Shown: positions 1 to 10,691, counted from the stretch's first letter. The stretch is DNA of 64,000 nt from Croceicoccus mobilis (GCF_001661965.1 NZ_LYWZ01000011.1:204436-268435), one strand, 5' to 3'. Program-made: numbers and translations. Notes: generated by a model from the sequence alone, not told the origin.

Positions 1-1
1 C

Positions 2-1708
2 GAGGAAGCGTTCGAGGAACGCCGCATCCGCCAGCTGGCCGCAGGCCGTGAGCTGAACGAGGCCGTTGCCGAGCAGCTCGACGCCATCGACCGCAGCTTT
101 GACGAGCGCCGCGCCGCCCGCATCGCCGCTGGCGAGCAGACCGTTTCCGACATCGACGAGCGCCTTGCCCGTTTCGACCGCGAGATCGAGGATCGCACCG
201 CAGCCCGTATTGCTGCCGGTGAAAAGGCCGTCAGCGATGTCGACGACCGGCTGTCGCATATCGACCGCGCCATCGCCGAACGTGCTGCCGCCCGCATTGC
301 CGCCGGCGAGCAGATCGTCAGCGAAGTGGACGAACGCATCGCCGCGATCGACCGCGCCATGGACGAACGTGCCGCTGCCCGCATCGCGCTGGGTCAGGAA
401 GGCATTGCCGCACTTGCCACCCAGCTTGAGGAAATCGACGCCGATCTGGACGAGCGCCGCCGCCGCCAGCAGGCGACCAGCGAATCGCTTGCCCGCCATG
501 CCGAGATCATTTCGGGCCGCGTCGCCGATTACGCCAAGAAAATGGAAGAAGTGGCCGACAGCGGCCGCGATGCCGAAGCGATGGTCGGCGCCAGCCTTGC
601 CGCATTGTCGGCAAAGCTGACCGAGAGCCGCGATGCGCTTTCGGGCACCGACAAGGCCGTGCTGGCATTGACCGACAGCTCGGTCCGCCTGCTCGAACTG
701 ATCGAGGCCAGCTCCCGCCATACGCGCGAGGCGCTGCCCGAAGCGATCGGCGAAGCCGAAGGCAAGCTGACCGCAGTGACCGAGCGCATGGACCGTCTGG
801 GCGACGCGATGCGCGAGGCTGGCGAGAACAGCAAGTCGCTGGATGAAGCGGTGGAAGCCGCCCGCAGCACCACGCGCGGCACGCTGGAGGATATCGTCGC
901 CCTGCACGATACGCTGAAGGCCCGCGGCAGTGAGCATGCCGAGCAGATCGGATCCTTGCGCGAAGTGCTGGCGCAGGCCCGCAACGACAGCGAGGCCATG
1001 GCCGAAGCTGCAGAAGCCACGCTGGGCGGCGCTATCGCCAAGCTCGCCGAGGCTAGCCGCGAGGCGGTCGCCAATATCGAGGGCACGTCATCTGATGCCG
1101 TGCGCGCCATTGCCGAAAAGCTGGCGACCGAAAGCGGCACCGTTGTTCGCGAGGCTGTCGAGGCAAGCACGCGTGAGACGCTGGAAAACCTCGACGCCGC
1201 GGTTTCGCGCGCGACCGGTGCGGCCCGCGACGCGGCCGGAGAACTGGAGGATCACCTCAACAAGGTGAACGAGATCACCGGCCACCTCGAATATCGCATC
1301 GCCGAGGCACGCCGCCGCGCCGAAGAGGACATTGACGACCACTTCGCCCGCCGCGTCGCGCAGATCACCGAATCGCTGAATTCCACCGCGATCGACATCG
1401 ACAAGGTGCTTTCCGCCGAGGTCAGCGACAGCGCGTGGCAGGCTTACCTTAAGGGCGAGCGCGGGATCTTCACGCGCCGTGCTGTGCGTCTGGTCGACAA
1501 TTCGGATGCGCGCACTATCGTCGACCATTACGAAGCCGATGGCGAATTCCGGGAGCATGTGAACCGCTACATCCACGACTTCGAGGCGATGCTGCGCAAT
1601 CTGCTGGCAACGCGCGAAGGCAACACGCTAGCCGTCACCATGCTGTCGAGCGACATGGGCAAGCTTTATGTCGCCATGGCCCAATCGATCGAGCGCCTGC
1701 GCCGCTGA
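2..1708 (+). CDS. Coiled-coil repeat protein, 5' end outside window
   Basis: The frame is open from base 2, so only the C-terminal 568 or so residues are present and the start lies upstream. Residues 12-156 of the visible part are five tandem 29-residue units of the type IAAGEQxVSDIDERL...DRAAAR, followed by a long Ala/Glu/Arg-rich region with few prolines that should form a coiled coil. The last 120 residues (after SLNSTAIDIDKVLSAEVSDS) look globular and aromatic-richer. I recall similar C-terminal domains in large alphaproteobacterial coiled-coil proteins annotated only as ATPase or apolipoprotein-like. A scaffold role at the cell pole or division site, as for Caulobacter TipN, is a guess. 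No catalytic motif was seen. It converges on the DUF1467 gene across a shared terminator. Confidence 0.75.
   Translation, partial: EEAFEERRIRQLAAGRELNEAVAEQLDAIDRSFDERRAARIAAGEQTVSDIDERLARFDREIEDRTAARIAAGEKAVSDVDDRLSHIDRAIAERAAARIAAGEQIVSEVDERIAAIDRAMDERAAARIALGQEGIAALATQLEEIDADLDERRRRQQATSESLARHAEIISGRVADYAKKMEEVADSGRDAEAMVGASLAALSAKLTESRDALSGTDKAVLALTDSSVRLLELIEASSRHTREALPEAIGEAEGKLTAVTERMDRLGDAMREAGENSKSLDEAVEAARSTTRGTLEDIVALHDTLKARGSEHAEQIGSLREVLAQARNDSEAMAEAAEATLGGAIAKLAEASREAVANIEGTSSDAVRAIAEKLATESGTVVREAVEASTRETLENLDAAVSRATGAARDAAGELEDHLNKVNEITGHLEYRIAEARRRAEEDIDDHFARRVAQITESLNSTAIDIDKVLSAEVSDSAWQAYLKGERGIFTRRAVRLVDNSDARTIVDHYEADGEFREHVNRYIHDFEAMLRNLLATREGNTLAVTMLSSDMGKLYVAMAQSIERLRR
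35..469 (+). repeat. Five in-frame 87-bp tandem repeats
   Basis: Five units of 87 bp begin at 35, 122, 209, 296 and 383. Each encodes 29 residues with the recurring core ARIAAGEQ-VSD-DERL--DR-I-ER. The first and last units are the most diverged. The array may extend upstream of the window. The 29-residue period (about 8 helical turns) fits a coiled-coil rod. Confidence 0.85.
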
Positions 1709-1730
1709 CCGCGCGAGTGCCGACACGAAA

Positions 1731-1766
1731 AAGGGGCCGGAGCATAGTCGCTCCGGCCCTTTTTTT
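1731..1766. terminator. Bidirectional intrinsic terminator
   Basis: A 10-bp perfect stem (GGGCCGGAGC at 1734-1743 against GCTCCGGCCC at 1750-1759) with a 6-base loop is followed by seven T on the plus strand and preceded by five A. It can therefore stop both the coiled-coil gene and the convergent DUF1467 gene that ends at 1784. Confidence 0.9.
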
Positions 1767-1783
1767 CTGGTCCGTCCGCTTCT

Positions 1784-2083
1784 CTATTCGCCGGGCATCT
1801 TTTGATTGGCGAGATCATCTGGGAGCGGGATGATGTCCAGATCCTCGATCCCGATCCAGTCATAGCTATAGTTCAGATAGAACAGCACGAAGAGCACTGT
1901 CGCCACCAGGGTGGTAAAGCCCACGATCCGCCAGGGCTGGAAATTGACCGGCGCGCTGTCGGCATGGCCGATTTCCGGCGTCGTGCCGACATCGTCATGG
2001 GTGCGCACGGTAAAAGGCATCACCACGAAGGCGCTGAAGATCCAGAGCAGGAAATAGATCGCGATAGCGGAGGTCAGTTGCAT
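1784..2083 (-). CDS. DUF1467 family small membrane protein
   Basis: This 99-residue protein has two predicted membrane segments (about residues 5-25, SAIAIYFLLWIFSAFVVMPF, and 52-70, IVGFTTLVATVLFVLFYLNY). Length, topology and the motif MPFTVRTHDD match the DUF1467 family, which in alphaproteobacteria usually follows rnj as it does here, 62 nt downstream. Its function is unknown. It is probably the last gene of the nuo-birA-coaX-rnj transcription unit and ends just before a terminator. Confidence 0.8.
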   Translation of the reverse strand: MQLTSAIAIYFLLWIFSAFVVMPFTVRTHDDVGTTPEIGHADSAPVNFQPWRIVGFTTLVATVLFVLFYLNYSYDWIGIEDLDIIPLPDDLANQKMPGE

Positions 2084-2145
2084 GACCGCCGCCCTAGCCG
2101 CTGCGCGCCTTCAAGAAAAGGCGGCGAATTGCCCCATGCGAAGAC

Positions 2146-3801
2146 TCAGGCCGCATCCATCGCCAATACGGCGACCTGCGGGTTCTTGCCCGACCAGCGC
2201 CGGGCAGCGCGGCGCACCGCCAGCCTTGCCGCTTCTTGCACCGCCTCGGGTGTGCGGGCGCGGCCCTTCAACCGGGCGATCGCGCTGGAAATGTCGTCCT
2301 TAGCCTCTTCGAGGAAGTCTTCCATATCCTCCACCAGCGGCAGGCCGATCGCGCTGATGAGGATATCGGCATCCGAATCCGAAGGCGGCAGGATAACCGT
2401 GATATGACCGTTATGCGCAAGGCGCCGACGCTCGACGATGGAATCGCCATCCGCAGGCACGATGATATCGCCATCGAGGACGAGCCGCCCTGCCCTGCTC
2501 TCGCCAATCTTGCCAGGCTTGCCGGGTGCGAGGCGGATGATGTCGCCGTTCTTTTGCACCACCTGCCTGCGGATGCCTGCAGCCTTCCCCACACGCGCCT
2601 GCTCGGCCATGTGTCGCATCTCGCCATGCACGGGGACAAGGATTTCGGGCCTCAACCAGCCATAGAGCGCTTCCAGTTCGGGCCGGCCCGGATGGCCGGA
2701 GACGTGGATCAGTTCCTGCCGGTCGGTTACCATTTCGATCCGGCGCGCCGCCAACTGGTTCATGATGCGGCCAATGGCGAGTTCGTTACCGGGGATCTGG
2801 CGGCTGGAGAACAGCACGACATCGCCTGCGACAAGCTCGATCGGGTGGTTTTCCGCCGCGATGCGGGCCAGCGCCGCACGCGGTTCGCCCTGCCCGCCGG
2901 TGGCGATGATCAGCACTTCGCCGCGCGGCAGACGCATGGCGGTGTCGAAATCGACCGTTTCGGGAAAATCCTGCAGATATCCGTTTGCCTGCGCCGCACC
3001 GATGATGCGGTCGAGCGAACGTCCGGCGACGCAAAGCTGACGCCCGGTATCGCGCGCAGCCTGGCCCAAGGTCTGAAGCCGAGCCACGTTGGAGGCGAAG
3101 GTCGTGACGACGACGCGCTTATCCTGATGCCGCGCGATCTCGGCATCGAGCGCCGCCCGCACCGCACCTTCGCTGCCCGAGGGATTAGGATTGAACACAT
3201 TGGTCGAATCGCAGACCAGCGCGAGAACGCCCTCATCGCCAATTTCGGTCAGCTCTTCGGATGTCGTGGGCTCACCAATCTGCGGATCGTCGTCGAGCTT
3301 CCAGTCGCCGGTATGGAATACGCGGCCAAAAGGCGTCTCGATCAGCACCGCATTGCCTTCTGCAATCGAATGAGCAAGCGGGAGATAGCGCACGTGGAAC
3401 GGCGATGCCGAGCCGCCGGGCCGGAAACTATCGAGATGGTCGATGACATTGAGCTCAACGTCATTCTCGACACCGGCCTCGATCAGCTTTTCCTTGACCA
3501 GCGCAGCCGTGAAAGGCGTCGCATAAAGCGGCACGCCGAGATCGGCGGCAAAATAGGGGACCGCGCCGATGTGATCTTCATGCGCATGGGTCAGCACGAT
3601 ACCGACGAGATCGTCGGCGCGCTCCTCGATGAAGTCGAGGTCCGCGAACACGAGATCGACGCCCGGATAGGCCGGATCGGCAAAGCTCATGCCAAGATCG
3701 ACCATCAGCCATTTGCCGCCGGTGCCGTAGAGGTTGACGTTCATGCCAATCTCTCCCGACCCGCCCAGGGCCAGGAAGATAAGTTCGTTTTCAGGTTTCA
3801 T
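2146..3801 (-). CDS. rnj: Ribonuclease J
   Basis: RNase J is a metallo-beta-lactamase/beta-CASP exo- and endoribonuclease acting in mRNA and rRNA processing. The zinc motif HAHEDH lies at residues 72-77, and the beta-CASP region carries SGHPGRPE and VPVHGEMRH. At 551 aa it has the usual length. I chose ATG 3801 (MKPENELIF), which overlaps the coaX stop by a few bases, over an ATG six codons upstream, because homologues begin close to this point. This window also encodes RNase E, so the organism has both degradation enzymes, as is usual in alphaproteobacteria. Linkage to birA and coaX is typical of the group. Confidence 0.93.
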   Translation of the reverse strand: MKPENELIFLALGGSGEIGMNVNLYGTGGKWLMVDLGMSFADPAYPGVDLVFADLDFIEERADDLVGIVLTHAHEDHIGAVPYFAADLGVPLYATPFTAALVKEKLIEAGVENDVELNVIDHLDSFRPGGSASPFHVRYLPLAHSIAEGNAVLIETPFGRVFHTGDWKLDDDPQIGEPTTSEELTEIGDEGVLALVCDSTNVFNPNPSGSEGAVRAALDAEIARHQDKRVVVTTFASNVARLQTLGQAARDTGRQLCVAGRSLDRIIGAAQANGYLQDFPETVDFDTAMRLPRGEVLIIATGGQGEPRAALARIAAENHPIELVAGDVVLFSSRQIPGNELAIGRIMNQLAARRIEMVTDRQELIHVSGHPGRPELEALYGWLRPEILVPVHGEMRHMAEQARVGKAAGIRRQVVQKNGDIIRLAPGKPGKIGESRAGRLVLDGDIIVPADGDSIVERRRLAHNGHITVILPPSDSDADILISAIGLPLVEDMEDFLEEAKDDISSAIARLKGRARTPEAVQEAARLAVRRAARRWSGKNPQVAVLAMDAA

Positions 3802-4585
3802 CGGGGCCCATATCGGCACGCGCAGCCAATATTGCGAGACCTCTTATGGTGAGATCCACATCGATCTCGTCAAAAATATCGCTGCATTCGTCGAACAGGA
3901 CGGCCAGCCCGCCGGTCGCCACCACTTTCACAGGTCGACCAACCTCTGCCCGCAGCCGCGCCACAAGCCCTTCGATCATTGCCACGTAGCCCCAGAAAAC
4001 ACCAATATGCATCTGGGATTCGGTGTTTTTCCCGATCACCGAACGGTCATCACCCGGAGATTCGATGGCGATCCGCGGCAATTTGGCAGCTGCACTGACC
4101 AGCGCGTCCAGCGACAGGTTGATCCCCGGCGCGATGATCCCGCCCTTATAGGCACCGGAGAAGTCGAGAACGTCGAACGTCGTAGCCGTCCCGAAATCGA
4201 CGATGATCTGGTCGCCCTGAAAGCGATCGAAGGCAGCGACCATGTTGACCGCCCGGTCCGCGCCCAGCGACTGCGGCTCATCCACATCGGCCGTAATGCC
4301 GAAACTTGCCGGATGCTCCCCTGCAAACAATGGCGTGCCACCGAAATATTTTTCGCCCAGCACCGTCAGGTTATGGCGTGCGCGCGGGACCACGGTGGAG
4401 ATGATCATCGTGTCCACATCACCGAACTGCAGCCCCTCCAGCGTGAAGAGCTGCATCAGCCACACGGCATATTCGTCCGCTGTGCGCCGTGCATCGGTCG
4501 CGATCCGCCAGCGCGCGCGGGTTTCCCGCCCCTCAAGCAGGGCAAAGACGATATTGGTATTGCCGACATCGCAGGCGAGCAGCAT
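3791..4585 (-). CDS. coaX: Type III pantothenate kinase
   Basis: CoaX catalyses the first step of coenzyme A synthesis, ATP-dependent phosphorylation of pantothenate. The 264-residue protein shows the ASKHA-fold phosphate motif DVGNTN at residues 6-11, GADRAVN, the [10 protein letters not shown] motif and KGGIIAPGI. Type III enzymes are not feedback inhibited by CoA. The gene begins 3 nt after birA stops and overlaps rnj, so it is co-transcribed with them. Partnership with birA (biotin for acetyl-CoA carboxylase) makes a small cofactor block behind the complex I genes. Confidence 0.95.
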   Translation of the reverse strand: MLLACDVGNTNIVFALLEGRETRARWRIATDARRTADEYAVWLMQLFTLEGLQFGDVDTMIISTVVPRARHNLTVLGEKYFGGTPLFAGEHPASFGITADVDEPQSLGADRAVNMVAAFDRFQGDQIIVDFGTATTFDVLDFSGAYKGGIIAPGINLSLDALVSAAAKLPRIAIESPGDDRSVIGKNTESQMHIGVFWGYVAMIEGLVARLRAEVGRPVKVVATGGLAVLFDECSDIFDEIDVDLTIRGLAILAARADMGPDET

Positions 4586-4588
4586 GCG

Positions 4589-5326
4589 TCAGTCCTCCTC
4601 GGGCCGGACAAGTTCGACCTCGCCCGCGTGAATGGCACGGATGGCCCCGGTGTCCAAGCGCATCAACAGACCGCCTTCGGGATCGAGGCCCCGATAGGTC
4701 CCTGTCAGCCGCTCATCGCCATGGGGATTGGCCGCGATGCGCGCGCCGATCCGTGGACCCCGGGCCGTCCAGCGCGCCAAAGTTTCGGTGAGGCCGGCAC
4801 TGCGCCAGATCGCCAGTTCGGCGGCGAGCCGCGAAGCGAGATCCGCAGCGAATGCGTCGCGTTCGACCGCAACCCCCAGTTCTGCCAGTGAAACCGTCGC
4901 GCGGTCCGGCAATTCGGGCGCACTGGCCAGATTGACCCCGACACCGATCACGATGCAATCACCCTGACGTTCCAGCAAAAGCCCGGCCAGCTTTGCTCCA
5001 CCGACCAGCAGATCATTGGGCCATTTGAGCATCGCATCCGGTGCCAACCCGGCGACAGCCGAATGGACCGCGACACCGGCCACGAGCGCGAGCGTATGCG
5101 GCACCGGATCGCTCCCACGCAGAGCCACCACGGTCGACCCCATGAAATTACCCGCGCCATCCTGCCAGTTGCGACCCAATCGGCCACGCCCGGCAGTCTG
5201 ACGATCGGCGATCAGCCAAGCGCCTTCGCCCACGGTTTCGCCGCGTGAAAGTCGGGCCAGCATCTCTCCATTGGTGGAGGCGATGCTGGCCACGCATTCA
5301 AGATAAGGGGATGGCCCGGAAGCCAT
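4589..5326 (-). CDS. birA: Biotin--[acetyl-CoA-carboxylase] ligase
   Basis: This 245-residue BirA attaches biotin to the carboxyl-carrier protein through biotinyl-5'-AMP. Visible motifs are TAGRGRLGRNW (biotin/ATP loop), LKWPNDLLVGGAKLAG (catalytic lysine region) and GVGVNLA. It lacks the N-terminal helix-turn-helix of E. coli BirA, so it is a monofunctional (group I) ligase and not a repressor. It starts 7 nt after nuoN, in the common alphaproteobacterial order nuoN-birA-coaX-rnj. Confidence 0.93.
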   Translation of the reverse strand: MASGPSPYLECVASIASTNGEMLARLSRGETVGEGAWLIADRQTAGRGRLGRNWQDGAGNFMGSTVVALRGSDPVPHTLALVAGVAVHSAVAGLAPDAMLKWPNDLLVGGAKLAGLLLERQGDCIVIGVGVNLASAPELPDRATVSLAELGVAVERDAFAADLASRLAAELAIWRSAGLTETLARWTARGPRIGARIAANPHGDERLTGTYRGLDPEGGLLMRLDTGAIRAIHAGEVELVRPEED

Positions 5327-5333
5327 CTGCCGA

Positions 5334-6818
5334 TCAGCCGATCAGGAACAGCGAAGCCGCTGCCTTTTCAGTCAGCCCGCCAAGCCACGGGCCGAGCAAA
5401 TAGCCAAGCGGCGAGATGATCAGGCAGGCGACCAGCAGCACGATCTTGTGCGAGATCGGTCCGGTTTCCGGTACGATACGGCCGCTGGGTTCATCGAAGA
5501 ATGCGATCTTCACGACCTTGATGTAGTAGAACGCACCAATGACGCTGGCAGCGATACCGATCGCGGCAAGCGCAATCATGTCGGCATCGACCGCGGCCTG
5601 AAACACCACGAACTTGCCGTAAAAGCCGAACAGCGGCGGAATGCCCGCAAGGCTGAACATCACGGCCAAGAGCGCCCATGCCATCGCCGGGCGAACCGAG
5701 CTGAGGCCCGCGAGATCGGCAATCGCCTCGACCGGATTGCCATCGACATCGCGCAGCATGAGGATGACGGCGAAACCGGCGATGCTCATGAAGACATAGA
5801 TGAAGAGATAAACCAGCATGGCTGCAGCACCCTGCTCCGTCGCGGCGGCAAGGCCGATCAGCAGGAAGCCGATGTTGTTGATCGAGGAGAAAGCGAGCAG
5901 TCGCTTGATGTTTGACTGACCGATGGCGCCCAATGCGCCGACGATGATCGAAGCCAGCGCCACGAAGATCACGATCTGCTGCCACGCATCTACCGCACCG
6001 CCAAACGCACCCAGCGCGACACGCATGGTCAGCGCCAGCGCCGCAACCTTGGGCGCGGTGGCGAAGAAGGTGGTGACAGGTGTCGGCGCGCCTTCGTAAA
6101 CATCGGGCGTCCACATGTGGAACGGCACGGCGCTGATCTTGAACGCAAGACCTGCCAGCACGAACACGAGACCGAAGATTGCGCCAGTAGCAAGCTCACC
6201 CGCCATCGCGCCGCGAACGGCCATGAAGTCGGTGCTGCCCGCAAAGCCATAAGTCAGGCTCATGCCAAACAGGATGATGCCGCTGGCAAGCGCGCCCAGC
6301 ACGAAATATTTGAGGCCCGCTTCGGCAGAGCGCTCATCCGTGCGCAGGAACGCGGCAAGGACATAGGCCGAGAGCGAATTGAGCTCGAGACCGATATACA
6401 GTGTCATGAAATCGCCGGCCGAGACCATCAGGTTCATGCCGACCACGGCGAAGAGCACGAGGACCGGGAATTCGGCCCGCATCGCCCCCTGCCCGTTCAC
6501 GACGAAGCGGTTCAGGAAATTGGGCGCGAAAATCAGCGTCACCGCGGCGGAGACATAGATCAGGATCTTGGCGAAAGCCGAAAAGGCATCGCCGATATAC
6601 TGGCCGCCAAAGGCAAGCCGATCCGGGCCCATCAGCCCGCCTGCCAGCGTCGGTGCCGCCAGAAAGGCGCAAGCGACCAGCGCGGCAACCGCGACGATGG
6701 AAATTCCGCGGGAAGCCTTGTCGCCCAGCCAGGCCGAAGCCAGCAGCAGGACGAGGCCCACAACAGTGAGGACTTCCTCGGCGACGATCAGCGCAAGGGA
6801 GTGAGAGAAATCGGTCAT
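5334..6818 (-). CDS. nuoN: NADH-quinone oxidoreductase subunit N
   Basis: NuoN is one of the three antiporter-like proton-pumping subunits in the complex I membrane arm. The 494 residues form about 14 hydrophobic segments. Hallmarks include YIGLELNSLSAYVLAAF (the conserved membrane Glu of TM5), FKISAVPFHMWTPDVYEGAP (TM lysine and loop), and GQSNIKRLLAFSSINNIGF. The ATG overlaps the nuoM stop by one base (TGATG), indicating translational coupling. Confidence 0.96.
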   Translation of the reverse strand: MTDFSHSLALIVAEEVLTVVGLVLLLASAWLGDKASRGISIVAVAALVACAFLAAPTLAGGLMGPDRLAFGGQYIGDAFSAFAKILIYVSAAVTLIFAPNFLNRFVVNGQGAMRAEFPVLVLFAVVGMNLMVSAGDFMTLYIGLELNSLSAYVLAAFLRTDERSAEAGLKYFVLGALASGIILFGMSLTYGFAGSTDFMAVRGAMAGELATGAIFGLVFVLAGLAFKISAVPFHMWTPDVYEGAPTPVTTFFATAPKVAALALTMRVALGAFGGAVDAWQQIVIFVALASIIVGALGAIGQSNIKRLLAFSSINNIGFLLIGLAAATEQGAAAMLVYLFIYVFMSIAGFAVILMLRDVDGNPVEAIADLAGLSSVRPAMAWALLAVMFSLAGIPPLFGFYGKFVVFQAAVDADMIALAAIGIAASVIGAFYYIKVVKIAFFDEPSGRIVPETGPISHKIVLLVACLIISPLGYLLGPWLGGLTEKAAASLFLIG

Positions 6819-8371
6819 CAGTGGGCACCCTCACCCGCATCATGGTGTTCGGCAGCGGCTGCGGCGGCCGCCTGCTCTTCCGCGCTCGGCATGGCGAGAT
6901 GCGCGTCGCCCGCCGGGGCAACGGCCTCAAGCCGCTGGTCGAGCCATTCGATATCCGTGCGCATCGGCGCAAGGAAGCTTTCGGGATAGATACCCATCCA
7001 CAGCGTACCTGCGGCAAGCGCGATCATCATGATCCACTCCCGCGCGTCCATGTCGGGCATGGCCGCCGCGTCCTCGTTCTTCTGCTCGCCGAAAGCGACC
7101 CGGCGATAGAGATAGAGCATGTAGGCCGCACCCAGAATGATGCCCGTGGTGCAGACGAACGCCACCCAGCTCGACGCCTGGTAGATCCCGGCAAGGCCCA
7201 GGAATTCGCCGATGAAGTTGCTGGTCCCCGGCAGGCCGATAGAGGCCATGGTGAACAGCAGGAAGAAAGTCGCGTATTTCGGCATATTGATCGCGATGCC
7301 GCCATAGCGCGCAATCTCACGCGTGTGCAGGCGGTCATAGATCACGCCGACGCACAGGAACAACGCTCCCGACACGAGGCCGTGGCCCAGCATCACCATC
7401 ATCGCGCCTTCGAAGCCCTGCACGTTGAAAGCAAAGAGCGCTGCGGTCACGATCGCCATGTGGGCAACCGAGGAATAGGCGATCAGCTTCTTCATGTCGG
7501 ACTGCACCAGCGCGATCAGGCTGGTGACGACCACCGCGATCATCGACATCGCAAAGACGAGCCATGCGAAATAGACGGACGCTTCGGGCAGCATCGGGAT
7601 CGAGAAGCGGATGAAGCCGTAACCGCCCATTTTGAGCAGGACGCCGGCCAGAATGACCGAACCCGCCGTCGGCGCCTGGACGTGCGCATCGGGCAGCCAG
7701 GTGTGAACCGGCCACATCGGCATCTTCACCGCGAAGCTGGCGAAGAAAGCAAGCCAAAGCAGCTTTTGAGCATCCGCCGGGAAGTCATAGTTCATCAGCG
7801 TCGGGATATCGGTCGTACCCGCTTCGCGCACCATCCAGAACATCGCGATCAGCATCAGCACCGAGCCGATCAGCGTGTAGAGGAAGAACTTGTACGCGGC
7901 GTAGATGCGGTTGTCCCCGCCCCAGATGCCGATGATCAGATACATCGGGATGAGGCCGGCTTCGAAGAAGATGTAAAACAGGAACAGATCCTGCGCCGCG
8001 AACACGCCGACCATGAGGAGTTCCATGAGGAGGAACGCCGCCATGTATTCGCCGACACGCTTGTTGATCGAATTCCAGCTGGCGCCGATGCAGATCGGCA
8101 TGAGGAACACGGTCAGCATGATCAGCATCAGCGCGATGCCATCGATGCCCAGCGCATAGCGGAAGCCTGCGAACAGGTCGGCCCGCTCCATGAACTGCCA
8201 CTGCGCGCCGCCGATGTCGAAATTGACCCAGAGCACAACGCCAAGGACAAGCTCAATCAGAGTGGTGATCAAGGCGATCATCCGCGCCGCATTGGCCGAC
8301 ACGAAATAGCATGCCACCGCGCCGACAAGCGGCACGAGAAGCATCAACGAAAGGATGGGAAAGCCGTCCAA
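6818..8371 (-). CDS. nuoM: NADH-quinone oxidoreductase subunit M
   Basis: NuoM is the second antiporter-like proton-pumping subunit. Hallmarks are the membrane Glu in LLMELLMVGVF, KMPMWPVHTWLPDAHVQAPT and VQSDMKKLIAYSSVAHM. I chose the TTG start at 8371 (encoding M-DGFPILSLML), one base after the nuoL stop, because it matches the usual NuoM N-terminus. An in-frame ATG at 8416 would add 15 residues inside nuoL. The C-terminus carries about 60 extra residues with an Ala-rich stretch and a His-rich end, a tail unlike the rest of the protein. From TTG the product is 517 aa. Confidence 0.93.
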   Translation of the reverse strand: MDGFPILSLMLLVPLVGAVACYFVSANAARMIALITTLIELVLGVVLWVNFDIGGAQWQFMERADLFAGFRYALGIDGIALMLIMLTVFLMPICIGASWNSINKRVGEYMAAFLLMELLMVGVFAAQDLFLFYIFFEAGLIPMYLIIGIWGGDNRIYAAYKFFLYTLIGSVLMLIAMFWMVREAGTTDIPTLMNYDFPADAQKLLWLAFFASFAVKMPMWPVHTWLPDAHVQAPTAGSVILAGVLLKMGGYGFIRFSIPMLPEASVYFAWLVFAMSMIAVVVTSLIALVQSDMKKLIAYSSVAHMAIVTAALFAFNVQGFEGAMMVMLGHGLVSGALFLCVGVIYDRLHTREIARYGGIAINMPKYATFFLLFTMASIGLPGTSNFIGEFLGLAGIYQASSWVAFVCTTGIILGAAYMLYLYRRVAFGEQKNEDAAAMPDMDAREWIMMIALAAGTLWMGIYPESFLAPMRTDIEWLDQRLEAVAPAGDAHLAMPSAEEQAAAAAAAEHHDAGEGAH

Positions 8372-8372
8372 C

Positions 8373-10370
8373 TTACTGCCCCGCGGTTGCGATGATCCAG
8401 CTGACCGCGGCGACAAGGCCGAGCAGCATGATCAAGGCGTAGGAATAGAGATAACCGGTCTGCACCTTGCTCGCGAATCGCGAGCTGGCTGCGACGACCC
8501 AGGCCGCGCCGTTCGGGCCGAAGCGGTCGATGATACCGACATCGCCGATCTTCCAGAACTTGCGGCCCAGCCAGAAAGCCGGCTTCACGAAGATGGTGTG
8601 ATACAGCTCGTCGAAGTACCACTTGTTCTTGAGGAACGTGTACACGAAGCCAAACTGGCCCACGAAACGCGCCGGTGCGCCCGGATCGCGAATATAGTTG
8701 TTCCACGCGATGGCGAGACCGATGAGCATCACAATGCCGGGAGCCAGTTTCACCCAAGTTGGAACCTCATGCATCGCATGCACCAGATGTTCGTTATAGA
8801 ACAGCGAGTTGTCCCAGAAATCCGAGCTATCCAGGAAGCTGTGCGTGAAGGCAAAGCCTGCGAACACGGCGCCGATCGACAGGACGATCAGCGGGATCAG
8901 CATGACCAGCGGGCTTTCATGCGGGTGATAGCCGCCCGTCGTATCCTCGCCCGCTTCTTCCGGCGTCTTGTGGACGCTGTGCTGGATGTGCTCGCTCTCG
9001 ATCCAGCGCGGCTTGCCCCAGAAGGTGAGGAACATCAGGCGCCAGCTGTAGAAGCTGGTGAGCAGCGCCGCGACGATGCCCATGAAGAAGGCAAACTGCG
9101 ACAGTTCGGTACCCTTTGCGAAGGCGGATTCGAGGATCGCGTCCTTCGAATGGAAGCCTGCGAAACCGGCATGCGCGAACCAGAGACCGACGCCGGTGAT
9201 GGCAAGCGTACCCGCCATCATCGCCCAGAAGGTCAGCGGGATCTTCTTACGCAGGCCGCCATAGTAACGCATGTCCTGTTCGTGGTGCATCGCGTGGATC
9301 ACCGAGCCCGCACCGAGGAACAGCAGTGCCTTGAAGAAAGCGTGGGTAAACAGGTGGAACATCGCCGCGTTATACGCGCCGACGCCCGCCGCGAAGAACA
9401 TGTAACCGAGCTGCGAACAGGTCGAATAGGCGATCACGCGCTTGATGTCGGTCTGCGTTGTGCCGATCGTCGCGGCAAAGAAACAGGTCGCTGCACCGAT
9501 GAAGGTGACGAAGGCCAGCGCGACCGGAGCCGCTTCGAACATCGGCGAGAGGCGGCACACCATGAACACGCCTGCGGTCACCATGGTCGCCGCGTGGATC
9601 AGCGCCGACACCGGGGTCGGGCCTTCCATCGCGTCGGGCAGCCAGGTGTGAAGGCCGAGCTGCGCCGATTTGCCCATCGCGCCGACGAACAACAGCAGGC
9701 ACAGTATATCCATCGTCTGCAGGCGCATCGACATGAAGGTGATCGACGAGCCGGCCATGCCGGGCGCTGCCGACAGGATCTCGGAAATCGAGGTCGTGCC
9801 GAAGACGAGGAACGTGCCGAAGATGCCGAGCATGAAGCCAAGGTCACCGACGCGGTTGACGACAAATGCCTTCATCGCGGCCGCATTGGCGCTGGGCTTA
9901 CGGAACCAGAACCCGATGAGGAGGTAGGAGGCAAGGCCCACCCCTTCCCAACCGAAGAACATCTGGACGAGGTTGTCGGCAGTCACCAGCATCAGCATGG
10001 CGAAAGTGAAGAGCGAGAGATAGGCGAAGAACCGCGCCTGATCGGGCTCTTCGTCCATATAGCCCCAACTATAGAGGTGGACGAGAGCCGAGACGCTGGT
10101 GATGACAACCAGCATGACCGCGGTCAGCGTATCGACGCGTAGCGCCCAGTCAAAGCTCATGTCGCCCGACTGCACCCATTTCAGCACGGGTGCGACATAG
10201 GCCTCAGCGCTGCCGGTGAGGAAGCCGATGAAGATCGGCCACGCCAGCGCGCAGGAGATGAACAGAGCGCCCGTCGTGATGATCTTGGCCGGAAGATTGC
10301 CGAGCTGCCGATTGAACAGCCCTGCAACGATCGCCGCCAGAAGGGGCAGGAATACGAGTATCTGGATCAT
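8373..10370 (-). CDS. nuoL: NADH-quinone oxidoreductase subunit L
   Basis: NuoL is the distal antiporter-like subunit, with the long lateral helix that braces the membrane arm. The 665 residues show the family motifs [18 protein letters not shown] (TM5 Glu), [29 protein letters not shown] and [18 protein letters not shown]. The C-terminal amphipathic helix plus a final membrane anchor are present. It begins 15 nt after nuoK. Confidence 0.97.
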   Translation of the reverse strand: MIQILVFLPLLAAIVAGLFNRQLGNLPAKIITTGALFISCALAWPIFIGFLTGSAEAYVAPVLKWVQSGDMSFDWALRVDTLTAVMLVVITSVSALVHLYSWGYMDEEPDQARFFAYLSLFTFAMLMLVTADNLVQMFFGWEGVGLASYLLIGFWFRKPSANAAAMKAFVVNRVGDLGFMLGIFGTFLVFGTTSISEILSAAPGMAGSSITFMSMRLQTMDILCLLLFVGAMGKSAQLGLHTWLPDAMEGPTPVSALIHAATMVTAGVFMVCRLSPMFEAAPVALAFVTFIGAATCFFAATIGTTQTDIKRVIAYSTCSQLGYMFFAAGVGAYNAAMFHLFTHAFFKALLFLGAGSVIHAMHHEQDMRYYGGLRKKIPLTFWAMMAGTLAITGVGLWFAHAGFAGFHSKDAILESAFAKGTELSQFAFFMGIVAALLTSFYSWRLMFLTFWGKPRWIESEHIQHSVHKTPEEAGEDTTGGYHPHESPLVMLIPLIVLSIGAVFAGFAFTHSFLDSSDFWDNSLFYNEHLVHAMHEVPTWVKLAPGIVMLIGLAIAWNNYIRDPGAPARFVGQFGFVYTFLKNKWYFDELYHTIFVKPAFWLGRKFWKIGDVGIIDRFGPNGAAWVVAASSRFASKVQTGYLYSYALIMLLGLVAAVSWIIATAGQ

Positions 10371-10385
10371 GTCGAGGAGCCGCCC

Positions 10386-10691
10386 TTAACCCTTCATCCG
10401 GTGGATATCGTCCACCGCGATCGTGCCGCGGCCACGGAAGTAGATAACGAGGATCGCAAGACCGATCGCCGCTTCGCCAGCAGCAACGGTCAGCACGAAC
10501 ATCGCGAAGACCTGCCCCGTCAGATCGCCGAGGAAGGCGCTGAACGCGACGAGATTGAGGTTTACCGCAAGCAGGATGAGTTCGATCGCCATCAGGATGA
10601 CGATGACATTCTTACGGTTGAGGAAGATCCCCAGCACGCCCAGCACGAACAGGATCGAGCTGACGACGAGGTAGTGTTCGATACCGATCAT
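10386..10691 (-). CDS. nuoK: NADH-quinone oxidoreductase subunit K
   Basis: NuoK is a 101-residue subunit with three membrane helices and two conserved buried glutamates, here in [14 protein letters not shown] and [12 protein letters not shown], which take part in proton translocation. Length and residues are standard. It lies between nuoJ and nuoL with short spacers of about 13 nt on each side. Confidence 0.97.
   Translation of the reverse strand: MIGIEHYLVVSSILFVLGVLGIFLNRKNVIVILMAIELILLAVNLNLVAFSAFLGDLTGQVFAMFVLTVAAGEAAIGLAILVIYFRGRGTIAVDDIHRMKG

Noticed and set aside
35..469. CRISPR or other spacer array
   Set aside because: The 87-bp repeats are contiguous, in frame and diverged at synonymous and conservative positions, with no unique spacers.
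2236..3852. Long open frames antisense to rnj, coaX, nuoL, nuoM, nuoG, nuoF and rne (up to about 900 codons)
   Set aside because: They mirror genuine conserved genes in high-GC DNA, are rich in Arg/His/Gln or low-complexity residues, and match no family.
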